A DNA stretch of 64,000 nucleotides, taken from assembly GCA_018257865.1 (NCBI GenBank), contig JAEUBA010000006.1, positions 620,001 through 684,000 on the forward strand, read 5' to 3'. Below, piece by piece: positions 1-10,433 of the stretch. This DNA is from Stereocaulon alpinum (lineage: Eukaryota; Ascomycota; Lecanoromycetes; Lecanorales; Stereocaulaceae). The notes below the pieces were generated by a model. That model was not told the DNA's origin. It was given only the letters and a program-made list of their open reading frames with translations, and made no database searches. A program made the translations under genes and the position numbers. Every line of letters begins with the position of its first letter. The stretch's first letter is position 1.

Positions 1-566
1 AGCTTCAAATTTACAGCCTCGTCTCGAACGAATTCGGACTTTGACGATACAAAGCACGCCGCAATGAGAGACGAACACATGCCGAGTGATGATATACACG
101 CTTCACCATGAGGGCAAGGAGAACAACGGGGCGTATGTTGGCTATGCTTTGCACCAGGACTCCATTCAGGAAGGCGTAAGGGGTTGTATAGAGGGTCATG
201 GTCTTTTCGGTTATCTGAAAGCATCAAGGGGGAATCTTTTCTCTGCATGGCGGATCCATCATTTTGGGGCCTCGGTACTACTGTCTACATCGGGCTCATA
301 CAGTATAGGCAGATATCGGGATTGCCGCTCACCTCTTTTCTAAGATGTGGCGAGAAGTGGAGATAATGGCTGAGTCCTACGCGAATCGAGCTTGGACCCT
401 GACCTCAGCCACACGGTATGACGTTAGGGCGCTTCCTCCCCACCACGTTTCTAGGCTACCTTGAACCACATTCTTTACATAAACGTACTCCTAAACCCAA
501 ACACTCCAAAACTCTAAGAACCCACTCACTGTTTATATCCCTCTCAAACTTCAACAATAGCACATC
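1..566. other. Intergenic region, no supported gene
   Basis: Only short overlapping ORFs are present (the longest is 85 codons at 86-343, plus strand) and none resembles a known family or joins to a plausible exon. The last 100 bp are C/A-rich, as expected for the promoter and leader of the gene that starts at 567. Confidence 0.5.
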
Positions 567-1625
567 ATGTCGTCTACAGTCGTCCATGTGAGCCTCATGC
601 CTGCCCACCTAAGAGCTCCAGGCGCTGACTTTGTGGTCCAGGTTAAGAATATTGCGCACCAGACAAGCGAGAAAGAAGTGAGAGACTTCTTTAGCTTCTG
701 GTAAGAGCGCTCCCACCAGTATGCACTACCTTTATGTGACTGACGTTACACAGCGGCAAAATCACATCCCTCTCCGTTACCCCCACTTCTGAAGCTGCAG
801 ATAGCCCTCAAAGCGCAACTGTCACCTTCGAGAAGGAAACGTGAGCAGCCATATCAACCGTCCACCGCAGCTGCAGACTAACAATACATTAGCGCAGCAA
901 AAACCGCCCTTCTCCTTGACAACACCCAACTCGGCTCTTCCCAAGTCTCTGTCTCCAGCGCAGCAGGCCTCTCCGACCTTGGCGGCACCTCCAGCGAGGA
1001 GGAATCCCGCGAAGGCCACGACATCACCCAGGAAGACAAACCACGCTCCCGCATCGTAGCCGAATATCTCGCGCACGGCTATGTCCTCAGCGATGCCGCT
1101 CTCCAGCGTGCCATTGCTCTCGACAACAAGCATGGCGTCTCCAACCGCTTCACCAACGCCCTCACGAACTTCGACGCTAAATACAAGGCGACTGACAAGG
1201 CAAAGGGACTCGATGAATCCTATGGCGTAACGAACAAGGCTTATAGCGTCTGGGAAGGCCTGAACTCCTATTATGAGAAAGCCATTGGAACGCCTACTGG
1301 GCAGAAACTTGTGGATTTCTATACACGGGGAGATAAGCAAGTCCGTGATATTCACGCTGAAGCGAGACGTCTTGCGGATATGAAGAGCGGAAAGAGCAGC
1401 GGTAGCAAGGAGCAAAATGAGCAAACCATGAAGAATGTGCCTGGCACGGAGAAGACCACGTGTAAGTGTGGAGGAAATGATGGCTCGTGCCCCTGTGCGG
1501 AGGGGAAGTGTGCTTGTAGTGGATGTCCGAAGTCTGAGATTCAGGGGGAGAAATCTGCGACTGGGCCTGCGGATACGATTGCTGCCACTTCAGGCGTGGA
1601 GCCGTTTCCCGAGAAGACCGGATGA
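567..1625 (+). CDS. vip1: Vip1-like RRM protein with a metallothionein-like tail
   Basis: Four exons (567-587, 642-700, 754-840, 893-1625) give a 299-residue protein; all three introns are 52-54 bp with GT/AG ends and phases that join. The N-terminus is an RNA-recognition motif: VKNIA near residue 8 matches RNP2-like strand 1, and ATVTFEKETAAKTALLL follows the RNP1 region. The middle (SRIVAEYLAHGYVLSDAAL, then a helix ending in GQKLVDFYTRG) matches fungal homologues of S. pombe Vip1, usually annotated as actin cytoskeleton or RRM proteins. The last 60 residues hold a dense cysteine segment (CKC, CPC, CACSGC; 8 Cys in about 23 residues) with metallothionein-like CxC spacing. Its function is unknown; RNA binding plus metal sensing or buffering is inference. 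A 200-codon antisense ORF across exon 4 is a shadow. Confidence 0.85.
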
Positions 1626-2089
1626 GAGTGGGAGGTGCTGCTGAACTGAGATGGGGTGTGCTTCGTCAGTAATGTGATGATTAACGAGGCTAGCGAGCGT
1701 GAGGTTTAATGAGCACGACAAAATTACTCTTAGGTAGCATTGACCTTGGCATGTTCACGGAAATCAAACATCAACACAATTAGACACTTTCTTCTCCCCA
1801 GCTCAACTACCCCACCGTAAACTAACTAAGTCCTATCATCCGCTTCTGAGTGGCTCCAAACGTGCCTCATATCCCCACCCAAGCTCTCATCATTCTCCCT
1901 CATCAACATATGCTCTCACATTCAAACCCTTGGGAAAAGGAGGCTTCGCATGTTGAGACACTTTGCACTCCCTAAAATAGTCAAGACGTCAATCTGAGGA
2001 CACTTCAGAAATAGACATCATTTTAGAAGTAGAACTGGGAGTCCCATAGATGGAAAAGGCAGGTCTTGGCAATCTAAAGGTAAGCACGT

Positions 2090-2095
2090 CACGTG
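2090..2095. promoter_or_regulatory. CACGTG E-box upstream of mL50 gene
   Basis: A palindromic CACGTG hexamer lies about 75 bp before the chosen mL50 start. It is the core site of bHLH factors of the Cbf1/USF type in fungi. Position and sequence are seen; the regulatory role is inference. The rest of 1626-2170 holds no gene that I can support. Confidence 0.3.
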
Positions 2096-2170
2096 CAGAC
2101 GAGATTTAGGCTTGGCGCCATGCTTCTTCACGGTATCCTGGTCGAAAGCGAACGTTTCCTCACTATCATT

Positions 2171-3620
2171 ATGGCGCCCACAAGTCGGGTTGGTGCCATT
2201 GCATCTCGGGCGCCGTTATGTACAATATCTCACCCTTCCTACATATGCCTCCAATGCCGGCTTGTCAGCTCTAAAGCAGTCCAAAAGTCGAATCCGTCAT
2301 CTATGTACCTCCCTTCCCGTCGGCACGCCAGCAGCTTCATCAATACCGAGAGGTGGCGCAAGAAGATATGGGGCTCTAACCCTCCGGGTCAGAAAGATCC
2401 GTATGGCGCGCCGGGTGCGCTTGATCAGAGGGCGAAAGAACAAGTGGTAAAGGACCCAGAAAGCGCGGAGCAGGTTGATGCGAGTGAGGAGGAGCTTGGT
2501 GATATGGAAGAAGGAGTAGCTGAAGACCCCAATTACAAGCGTGCGACTACGTGGGAAGGCTTAGAGAGTGTGGGATACAGTTCTTGGGGCAAGGAGCAGT
2601 TTAATATACTGCATCCGTTTGAGGGGTTCGTTGATGTTCACGAGATTGTCAATGGACAAGCTAATCTAGTCCTATAGGTTCATGGACCCCAAGCTAGACA
2701 GCCGGGAGAAGATAATGATTGCCGTCCATCGTGCCCTTGTCGAAGTCTTTGCCTTGAAGCAAGCGGGAATGCCTCTGGTAATGGACTACGATGCTGGCGA
2801 CGTATTCCTCGACAATGTCAATGACTTCCTATTACGGCTCGCGAAGGAGGCGAAGTTTGAGATAGATGCCACAGGAGAGGGGCGATTAATTCTTGAGAAA
2901 CAGGAATTGGAAGGGGACATAATCGGATCGATCACTCCGAGGGACGATGTAGACCAAGACGAAGACGAAGAGGGCGATGTGAGATATATAGAGGAAAGGG
3001 AGGAGGGAAGTGACCTCAAAGAAGGGGAACACTCAGAACAAACGGCAGAGAAGGAAGCTGAGGATGCTGGCCGCCTGACCACCTCTTCACCAGCTACGGA
3101 GCCTCAAGCTGTCGAGACCGAGAGTCTTGCGGAGTCTGAATCCTCGCACGACCCCAGCGCCGAGGGGGTCCCGACTCTTTCCAGCATTCCGGATCACGTT
3201 CTCCTACCTGAGGACAACAATTGGCGCAACATGTCATTGGAGGATCCTGAGATCAAATTCGCAGTAAGTCGTAGCGAACACTTAAACTTCCCTCCACTAA
3301 GTCTTTTTCAGGTCCTTAAGCGAGTCATGCAGTTGACGGGCACCCGCATCCCAGACCCAGTCATTGCAGATATCAAGAACACTAAATTGCTACTTTCGCA
3401 TCTCGTTAAGAAACCCAAACCTAAGAAGCTCGTCGAAAATCTTCTGGCGAGCGAAGTGGCAGACCTTCCGAACGTGCAAATCTTAGAACGGAGGTACACC
3501 TTTGTACACAAGGAGAAAGAGCTTGGACGATGGAAGGTCATAGAGCAAGAATTGGAGAAGCTAGGATTGCCGGTTCCTGGGAGGCGCATTGGAAGAACGA
3601 GTCCAGAACTGAAAGCCTGA
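2171..3620 (+). CDS. mrpl50: Mitochondrial large ribosomal subunit protein mL50
   Basis: Three exons (2171-2625, 2678-3263, 3312-3620) encode 449 residues. The N-terminus (MAPTSRVGAIASRAP, then an Arg/Ser-rich stretch ending SRRHASSF) is a typical mitochondrial presequence. The C-terminal block, with RVMQLTGTRIPDP, a KKPKPKKLVENLL segment and VQILERRYTFVHKEKE, matches the fungal mL50 (Ribosomal_L50) family, a structural protein of the mitochondrial large subunit. The middle is acidic and low in complexity (about residues 240-330). Intron 1 changes frame and joins EG|FMDPK. Intron 2 is 48 bp, a multiple of three without a stop, so it could be missed; its GTAAGT and TTTTTCAG borders and the restored KFA|VLKRV junction favour splicing. 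An in-frame ATG at 2120 would add 17 residues, but 2171 gives a better presequence. Confidence 0.8.
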
Positions 3621-4228
3621 GGGACGCGCGTTGGAAGGCCGCGCGTTCAAGTACTGAGTAGTTCTAGTAATTACGGTACTGCGAAGCTCGGCCGAGGCTT
3701 GGCAGCTCGCGTTTACTGTACAACCTCACACACATCGGCGGCCTCGCTACCAGTGGTTGAAACAGCCCCAGAATCGGACCTGTCAGGAACGAGTCTGTCA
3801 GCCTGAGCTTACCTACGCCGCCACATAAATAACTAACACTTTTTGAAACGCGCCGCTATTTCATGGGGAAGCGTTGCAACTCTAACTACGTAATTTAGCA
3901 AAAAGGCCAGACTATTGCACTATGCTTCGATTACTACAACAATGCATAATCTCCATTCTGAGTTCGCCAGGATGCGCAGTTATCAGAAGTACGATTGTGC
4001 TACACTGATGTGTCATTTGTCAACACTTGTTAGAAATTTATGAGTTATTTATTATATCTGACGATAACAGCTTGGCGGGATCTCTCATTTTGTACTTCAT
4101 CCAAGCACCCAACGTACGCGCCCTGCCATTCCCACGACTCAGTCTGTCCTCCTCACTACTCTTGTTCTCTTTGCGACCTACGTTTCCCACATTCTACTTC
4201 AGCAGTTTCGCCTACACATTTGCGCAAG
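3621..4228. other. Intergenic region, nothing recognised
   Basis: No ORF with family resemblance. The sequence is AT-richer near 3880-4060 and becomes C/T-rich before 4229, consistent with a fungal promoter. Confidence 0.5.
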
Positions 4229-4985
4229 ATGAACCGCCTGACCCTCACACTCATTCTATGCTCGATCGCTCATTCAATCGTCATAAAGCCACCAAGTGCC
4301 GACCAAATCATGATACCGCCCGAATTCCTAACAACGTGCGCTCACAACGAATACACAGATCTCGCAGTCATCGCTTGGCCAGGCGATTCATGGTAAGCTC
4401 TTGCAATTGTCGCCCTTTCCACCTTCTCCCCCCTTCCACCCCTCCTCCAAGAACATCGATCGCCCTACTAACACACCCCCTTTCAGCGCAGCAGCCGCTC
4501 GCAACCTCCCCGAAAACCCTTCAACAACCACAGCATACCCGCTCTCCTGCCCGCCCCTAATCACAAACTCGAAATGCTTCCCCATAACCGAATACCTCGC
4601 TCTACCCGACACCCCCGACTCCGAACCCAACCCCAACCCCGACCCCGAACTCCAAGCCCAGCTCGAACTCCGCCGCCGCAACCAAGATCCTGATTCTCGT
4701 TTCCCAACAGCCTACATCGCCCGCTCCATCAATCTCAAATGGCCAGACAGAATGACTCATGCGCTCTTCTTCGACGATAGGGATTGTCAGATTATGGATA
4801 CGCAGGTTCATGCGTGGCAGGTTGAGAGGGCGGGGTTGAGGGCTGAGCAGTGTGTTGATTTGAGTGCGTTGGAGGGACGGTTTGGGAGCGTGGAGTTTAT
4901 GAGGAGGGAGGAGTGGGAGGTTTGGACGGAGAGGAGGAAGGGGGGGGATGTTGGTGAGGGGTGGGGGTGGAGGGGGTTGCTTTGA
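4229..4985 (+). CDS. Small secreted cysteine-containing protein
   Basis: Two exons (4229-4392 and 4487-4985) joined by a 94-bp intron with GTAAGC, a CTAAC branch point and TTTCAG give 220 residues. The N-terminus MNRLTLTLILCSIAHS is a clear signal peptide, so the product is probably secreted. The mature part has six cysteines (in contexts TTCAH, SWC, LSCP, SKCF, RDCQ, EQCV), enough for three disulfides. A Pro/Asp/Glu stretch (EPNPNPDPE) lies in the middle, and the C-terminus is Glu/Arg/Gly-rich. I recognise no family; a secreted effector-like or cell-wall protein is possible but unproven. A 196-codon antisense ORF (4602-5192, minus) is a shadow made by GGN-rich codons. Confidence 0.6.
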
Positions 4986-5258
4986 ATTTGTATTTTTCTT
5001 TTTTTGGTGGTTTGAAGGGAGGGCAGGGCGTTGGGGTGTTTTTGGGAGCTTGATGCTTCCTGGTGGACTTTTTCTTGTTTGGTGTACTGGAAAAGCGAAG
5101 ATACTGTACACATGTAGATCAATGTGCGAGAACGCGAGTAGTTTCTCCTTAAAACTATGCCTCTTTTCCGATACTACAGCCCTAAACCACATTAATCATC
5201 TATCTTCTGAGATTGACTATGGTGATGCACGAGTGGCACGTCAACTCAAGCATTCAAG

Positions 5259-5297
5259 ACAAGCATCCCAAGCATGCAGGACAAGCATCCCAAGCAT
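5259..5297. repeat. Short tandem direct repeat, 22-bp period
   Basis: ACAAGCATCCCAAGCAT occurs at 5259-5275 and again at 5281-5297, preceded by a looser copy (TCAAGCATTCAAGAC). It looks like replication slippage in non-coding DNA. Confidence 0.7.
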
Positions 5298-5978
5298 TCC
5301 AAGGCCCGTCTACACAAACCAAGGACCCAGCCCCCAATTCCTAATCGCCAAGGCCGTCGAAACCAGATCCCTAATGCCAAGGCCGTTCAACCTCACGAGT
5401 CACCAACACCCCCCAGTCTTGGCAAAAGAGTCCGCAGCGTACCGTACCGTAACCCCCAAGCTCACAACAGACTCATCACCAACGCCCTACAAGACATCCA
5501 CAACCAAAAACCCCAAGCACCGAGATCCCACCCAGATGAGTGGGGTCCATGAGTAACAATTTCGTAATCGAAAGCGAAATCAATGATATCTGCCTGCCCT
5601 GTGGAGATCGCCTGCTACGAGAAGTGCTGTGGAGACTCTGTGCGATATGAGCTACTTTTAGACCTCCTCTCGCCGATCTATCTGGTTTTATGTTGAGGGT
5701 GGAGTAATGGCGTGAAGAATTCGATAATCACTTACCCTGTTAGCTGGAGAAGTGATTAATGGCTGAGCTCGGTATTGTAAGGGTATCGGGAGGGGGGGGA
5801 GGATGGCGGGGCTCAGCCTGAGTTGGGTAGGTGGATGAGAGTGTGAGTACTGGGGTTGGGGTGTTGGCTTTTTAGCTGATCACGCGGATTGATTGAGGTT
5901 TGGGGGTTTTGCGGGTTTTGCGTAAGTGGATGTTGATGGACTTCATGATCTTGGGGTTTGGTTTCGAAAGTGGGGTTG

Positions 5979-6040
5979 AGTATGGTTGGCTTTGGGGGTT
6001 GAGAGTTTGGAGGGAGGGTCAGTATGGTTGGCTTTGGGGG
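5979..6040. repeat. Direct repeat of 20 bp, 42-bp spacing
   Basis: AGTATGGTTGGCTTTGGGGG is present at 5979-5998 and exactly repeated at 6021-6040, inside a G/T-rich low-complexity tract. No coding meaning is evident. Confidence 0.8.
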
Positions 6041-7010
6041 CTGTGATAAGCTGGGTAGTCTAGTGCGATAGGAGATGAGCGAGAGAGAGAGAGAGAAATG
6101 GGGGGGGGCCATGTTGGGCGGAGTTGTGGATGCTTGGGTGAGGGAGAATTGGATGGGCTGGGATAAGGGCAGGCAGGCTTTGGCACTTTGAGGAATTAGT
6201 GATTAAGGTAGGTTATTGCAATAGATAAGGAGTGCGTGGGCTTGAGGCTGTCGGAACGTTTGCCTCAATCTTCAGCTATCAAGGTCAGTGCTGATGAATT
6301 AGAGGAACGTGATTGGTGTGAGCTAGCTGAGGATATTGATGATTGGTCGACTGGGGCAAATAATATGACAGAGGAAGGGATGGAAAGTGCGGCGCATCTA
6401 GCCAATCTTCGTCCGTCTATTGGCTTAGGGGATGCGGAAAGGCTGATGCTCGACGACAGTGCGGCGTTGTGGATGCTGAGGTCAGTTGCTGACGAAATTG
6501 ATGGGGGGTAGTTGGTGTTTTGATTGGAGACCGTTATAATCTTGGTGAAATTTATGGTAGATGAGGCCTGCAACACTAGGTTGTGCTTGCTACTAGTCTA
6601 CTAGGGCTAGGGCTTGCCAAGGCCTCCATACACACTTAAGAAAATCTCTGCATGCAATTCTAGCTAGCAACAACATCAATGGCAATAATACTATTCACCC
6701 CCAATTCATGACTGATTTTCCTCCAATCAGATCACTGATATTCTAAAGGGGACTTCGGCCGAATCCATGGCCTTGTCAACGGACGTTTCGATGAATCGTC
6801 GATGTTTCATGCAGGGGTTGTGACGTAGGTCACCCAAGCCCAGCGGATCGTTGTCGACCTACATCGATATGAGCGAATGACGAAGCCTACATCAAAGATC
6901 TGCTCTCCAAAGTTTGCTTAGTCACGCGTTGAGTCATAAGTACGAACTGCCTACGATTCAGCTGACACGCATTCTAATACACTTCGGAGAAGTCAACCGT
7001 TTCAGCAGAG

Positions 7011-7769
7011 ATGTCGACGGCGAAACCGGATAACCTTCCAGCCTATATTGAAGGCGGCTGCCTCTGTGGAGCCGTGAGGTACGAGCTCGATCTTGTGAAA
7101 AATTGGCCGCCTGGGGTAAGTCTCTATTCTATATGACTGTGCTAGCAGCACAGGATATTAATCCTGCTCGATGCTAAAGTCATCGCTGAGTCTCGGAATC
7201 TGATCATCATTGATGCTTCTGAATATCCTCGATCAGGTTTCACGCCACCAGGGCTGAAGCTAACGGTCTGCTAGAGTCACACCTGCCAATGTACCCAATG
7301 CCGCAAATGGACCGGCGCAACCGTCGTGCCATTCCTCACTATATCCAGTACGTACTCAAAGAGTCTTAGCTTCGCATCATCCTCCTCCAGGAAATTTGAC
7401 CAGTTCTTAGGCGAACAACTCAAATGGGGCTCCACGTTCGCTCGAAACCTTTCGCTTACCACACCGCCACCAAGTCTTGAATTCTTTGTAGAGTACTCGG
7501 CTTCACCGGGCTGCTATCGCGGCTTCTGTAACAAGTGCGGGTCTACGCTTTCGTGGCGTAGTGATGAGGAGCCTGGCGTGGTGGAGATTACGCTGGGGAG
7601 TGTTGATGAGAGTGATCTTCTGAAGAAAATGGATGGAGAGTTGGGAAGATTGCTATGTCATCCTGCTGGTGGGCATTTTTGGGTTAAGAATGCTATTAAA
7701 GGGGTTACGGATGTGATGCCAGGGAAGAAGTATCCTGAGAGCAGTAACTCGGAAGAGATGGAAGGTTGA
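7011..7769 (+). CDS. GFA-family (glutathione-dependent formaldehyde-activating-like) protein
   Basis: Two exons (7011-7115 and 7275-7769; intron 159 bp with GTAAGT, GCTAAC branch and CTAG) encode 199 residues. The zinc-ligand pattern of the GFA/CENP-V fold is complete: GGCLCGAVRY near residues 15-24, then CQCTQCRKWTGA at the start of exon 2, and GFCNKCGSTLSWRSDE near the end. Family members bind Zn through these cysteines. A few condense formaldehyde with glutathione, but most fungal paralogues have unknown substrates. The segment between PFLTIS and LKWGSTFAR is longer and more Ser-rich than usual, so a further small intron is possible, although the obvious GT/AG pair there breaks the frame. 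Confidence 0.8.
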
Positions 7770-8015
7770 CGACTAGCTTGGTGTGCGCGTATTGAATTTA
7801 AATCTGTCTAGCAAATAGGCGCTAAAATCCACGACTTTAGGTAGAGGAACAAGTAAACGTAACAGCTCATCTCTCGCACTTGGAATCTCTGGTGATCATC
7901 TATAATCTCAAACGCCATCATGATGGCTATCCCCAGCGGCCTGTATGTTGGTGGCGGAAACGCTAGATGCTGTACTGGGAGTGGTATGGATGCCTGGCAC
8001 TATGCGTACACCGCT

Positions 8016-10081
8016 TCATGAAGTTTGAGGTCCTCTGTGCTCTACGATCAGTCTCTCCAAGGCTATTCTAGTATCGAACATTCGTCTTCGACCGCTTTCA
8101 GCCTCTTTCTCCGCCTCGCTTGCATGTGTTCCACCGAAGCCATACTGGCGGTGCCACAGATCGCGCCGGTTTTGTTCCTCGATTTCAAGCACTTGCGGGT
8201 CCGCAGCGTTTACACAGGATGACCTATCTATCTCAGGTAAGTAAGACGATCAAGAGTCACGAAGCCACAGAACAGTCACCTTTCTGCACTGCCGTAGGAT
8301 CCTTCAGCATCTTGCTGAGCTTGCGCTGCCATTTACTGGCGAAGCTGAATGGTGCAAGCTCGAAATCATCCATTTCAAGCGATAAGGTATTGATTGATAA
8401 TGCATGTGCATCGAAGACATTGTTTTCCCACAGTAGATCTTCCCCGAGGACAACATCATGGAGACAATGTTCCAGTACATCGCAGATGATGGGAACGCTA
8501 TAACCCGTTGAGAAAGTCCAAGACGTATGTACCTGACCCACGGTTCTCTGGTGACTGCCATCCGCAAATTGCATGGTCTTGCAACTGCTATCGTTTGCAT
8601 GAATGTGAAAGCCATGACTCTGAGCAAAACTACGTAATGTCAATATCATCACCTCTCGGCACGAGCACGACGTTGTTCGCTACTTACCGAAGATCCATGA
8701 CGTTTCCCTCGGCGCCTGTATCCGGCACTGCATAGGCCTTCTCTATTCCACCAAGAGTGCCCTCCAGAAATTGACGATTCTCCCCTATAAGGTTGAAGCG
8801 CTGGACACCAGTAGCAGTGGTGGCAGAGAAAAGACATTTCGTAAAACGGTATTGATGTTTGGACAAGGTTTCGGTATCATTCAAGAAACTGTTGCCCATT
8901 ATCATGTCATAAGTGCAACGTGGGAGTACATGACATGTTATCTTCATGGTCTCTGTGCGTTTGTCAGCAAATGCCCATAGGACATTGACCAGTCCTGTCG
9001 AGGTCAGTCAGGACGTGTATCTCAGTTCGCTTTCGGCATCCATCAAGCTGCCTTACCCATTGACTCCGTCGTGGTCGAGTTCCCAAGTCGAAAAGTTTGT
9101 GGGGGCCCCTCCACAAGAAGATGCCTCTTTCTTGCTAATGCCGCGGAAATGACATTCTGTGTTGCACCGGTATCGGCAAGAGCTGTGACCCTGGAGCCAT
9201 TAACGAAACCAAGTAGTCCCCTTTTTAGGGTGGTTCTCTTGCTTTGGAAGTCAAGGTGTTGAGCATGATGGCTGCGATTGACGGTATGTGCATCATCATT
9301 ACTTTTGGGGAGGCATATATCAGTCTCAGTAAGCTGTCCGATAAGAGCGCCTGAACAGTGAATGTAAGATAGCAGTTCCTGATATGTTGACAGTGCTATG
9401 CTTACCATATCGAGAAGTCTTGCTATCTAGCTTAGCACTTGCTGTGTTATAGTCGATGGAACTAATTGTAGATTTGCCCCTTTCGATCTGTAGCTTTTCA
9501 ATATCCTGCTGAAGTTGCAATAAGAAATAACTCTGGAGTTGATCAAGCTGAAAAACTGTCTGACTACATGAGGTTAAACATAAACTGGCTAAGGTTTCCG
9601 TCAATGGCCATCTGTGGTCATCTTGTCATTGAGACTTCGAGACAATTGAACTCAATATGTAGCAAATACGAACAAATCAAGCGTGTCTGCCACTACACGG
9701 TAGTTCCCGCGGTAGCTGTGCCAGTGTTAACAATGAAACACTGAGCTACTCCGCACACTTACCGACTTGTCCAGCCGCGCTGGGTTTCCCTTATAAGAAA
9801 GGTCTTTTCGATCGTATGATGCCCAGTCTCATAGTCCATACGTATGCGGTAGACGTAGATAGCGCCGTGCTTATTCTGTATGCAGACATCGCCAGCCCGG
9901 TGTCGGTCCCATTCCTGTGCACCACTGAGAGAGGGGAATTCGGGGGTCCAGTCGCGCACAGGACTTCGAATCCAGGTCAATGAACCTTCAATTACGCGCA
10001 CATTGAATCAGAGCGCTGTTCTTCGACGACTGCTGAGATCCCACCTTGAAGTGATCCAAGCATAGATAAATCAGCTATCAT
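8016..10081 (-). CDS. Cellular protein with two tandem retropepsin-like aspartyl protease domains
   Basis: Seven exons on the minus strand (10045-10081, 9763-9985, 9406-9563, 9057-9350, 8688-8994, 8280-8629, 8016-8227) splice in consistent phase into 526 residues; introns are 52-199 bp. Residues 13-85 form a conserved-looking N-terminal region (SLTWIRSPVRDWTPEFP; GAIYVYRIRMDYETG), followed by a helical linker. Two retropepsin-like units follow. Unit 1 has ALADTGATQNVIS (Asp near residue 198), TFRLGN and CTYDMIMGNSFL. Unit 2 has VPDTGAEGNVM (Asp near 329), MQFADGS and DVVLGEDLLWENNVF. Each keeps the D-T-G-A catalytic motif, the flap-like strand and the hydrophobic LG/MG motif. The C-terminus is a charged helix (EIEEQNRRDLWHRQYGFGG). 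Retroviral-type proteases work as dimers, so two linked units could form one active site (inference). No reverse transcriptase, RNase H, integrase or LTR is nearby, so this is a cellular gene. Confidence 0.75.
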
Positions 10082-10433
10082 GTTGGGGGTAGTGTTGATT
10101 TAGCATGCAAGGAGCAAGACCATGCGGGCGACTTCCTTTAAGAATTAGCTCCAGCTCTGCCAGTCCCTGGAAATGGCTGCTTCGCAGGTTTACAGTAGTC
10201 AGAGTAGCTTCGAAGCGATTGGTGGGCCACATCATGCGCTATCTCACCGGACCTAGCCTTGGCGCATGCACTGCCCCAAGCCACCACGCCCCATTTCTAT
10301 TGTACTACGTATGGTTCCAACCCACTTTTTTGAGTTCACGAGCAACACTCTATGCCTCCCTATCTGCGTTGAATGATGTATAGTAAGACACGTCATTGTA
10401 TTATACGTGTCACAACATGGAAAATCTTTGTGA
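10082..10433. promoter_or_regulatory. Shared intergenic region of a divergent gene pair
   Basis: The 352 bp lie between the starts of the retropepsin-like gene (minus) and the DUF6594 gene (plus), so both promoters must lie here. No element could be identified with confidence. Confidence 0.4.

Larger units (their letters stand above)
4986..7010. other. 2-kb gene-poor region with simple repeats
   Basis: No convincing gene. An ORF at 6236-6511 has only a GTG start and no recognisable domain, so it is not called. The region carries G/T-rich low-complexity sequence, a GA microsatellite at about 6081-6096 followed by a G run, and two short direct repeats listed separately. Confidence 0.5.

Noticed and set aside
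822..1424. 200-codon minus-strand ORF
   Set aside because: It lies antisense to exon 4 of the Vip1-like gene, whose four exons join in phase and match a known family.
4602..5192. 196-codon minus-strand ORF rich in Pro and Lys
   Set aside because: Antisense to the secreted protein's GGN-rich codons and low-complexity flanks; no start context or domain.
6236..6511. 91-codon plus-strand ORF
   Set aside because: Starts with GTG, has no recognisable domain and sits in a low-complexity region.
8016..10081. Possible LTR retrotransposon because of DTGA protease motifs
   Set aside because: Six spliceosomal introns, two protease units and no RT, RNase H, integrase or LTR. It fits a cellular protein family better.
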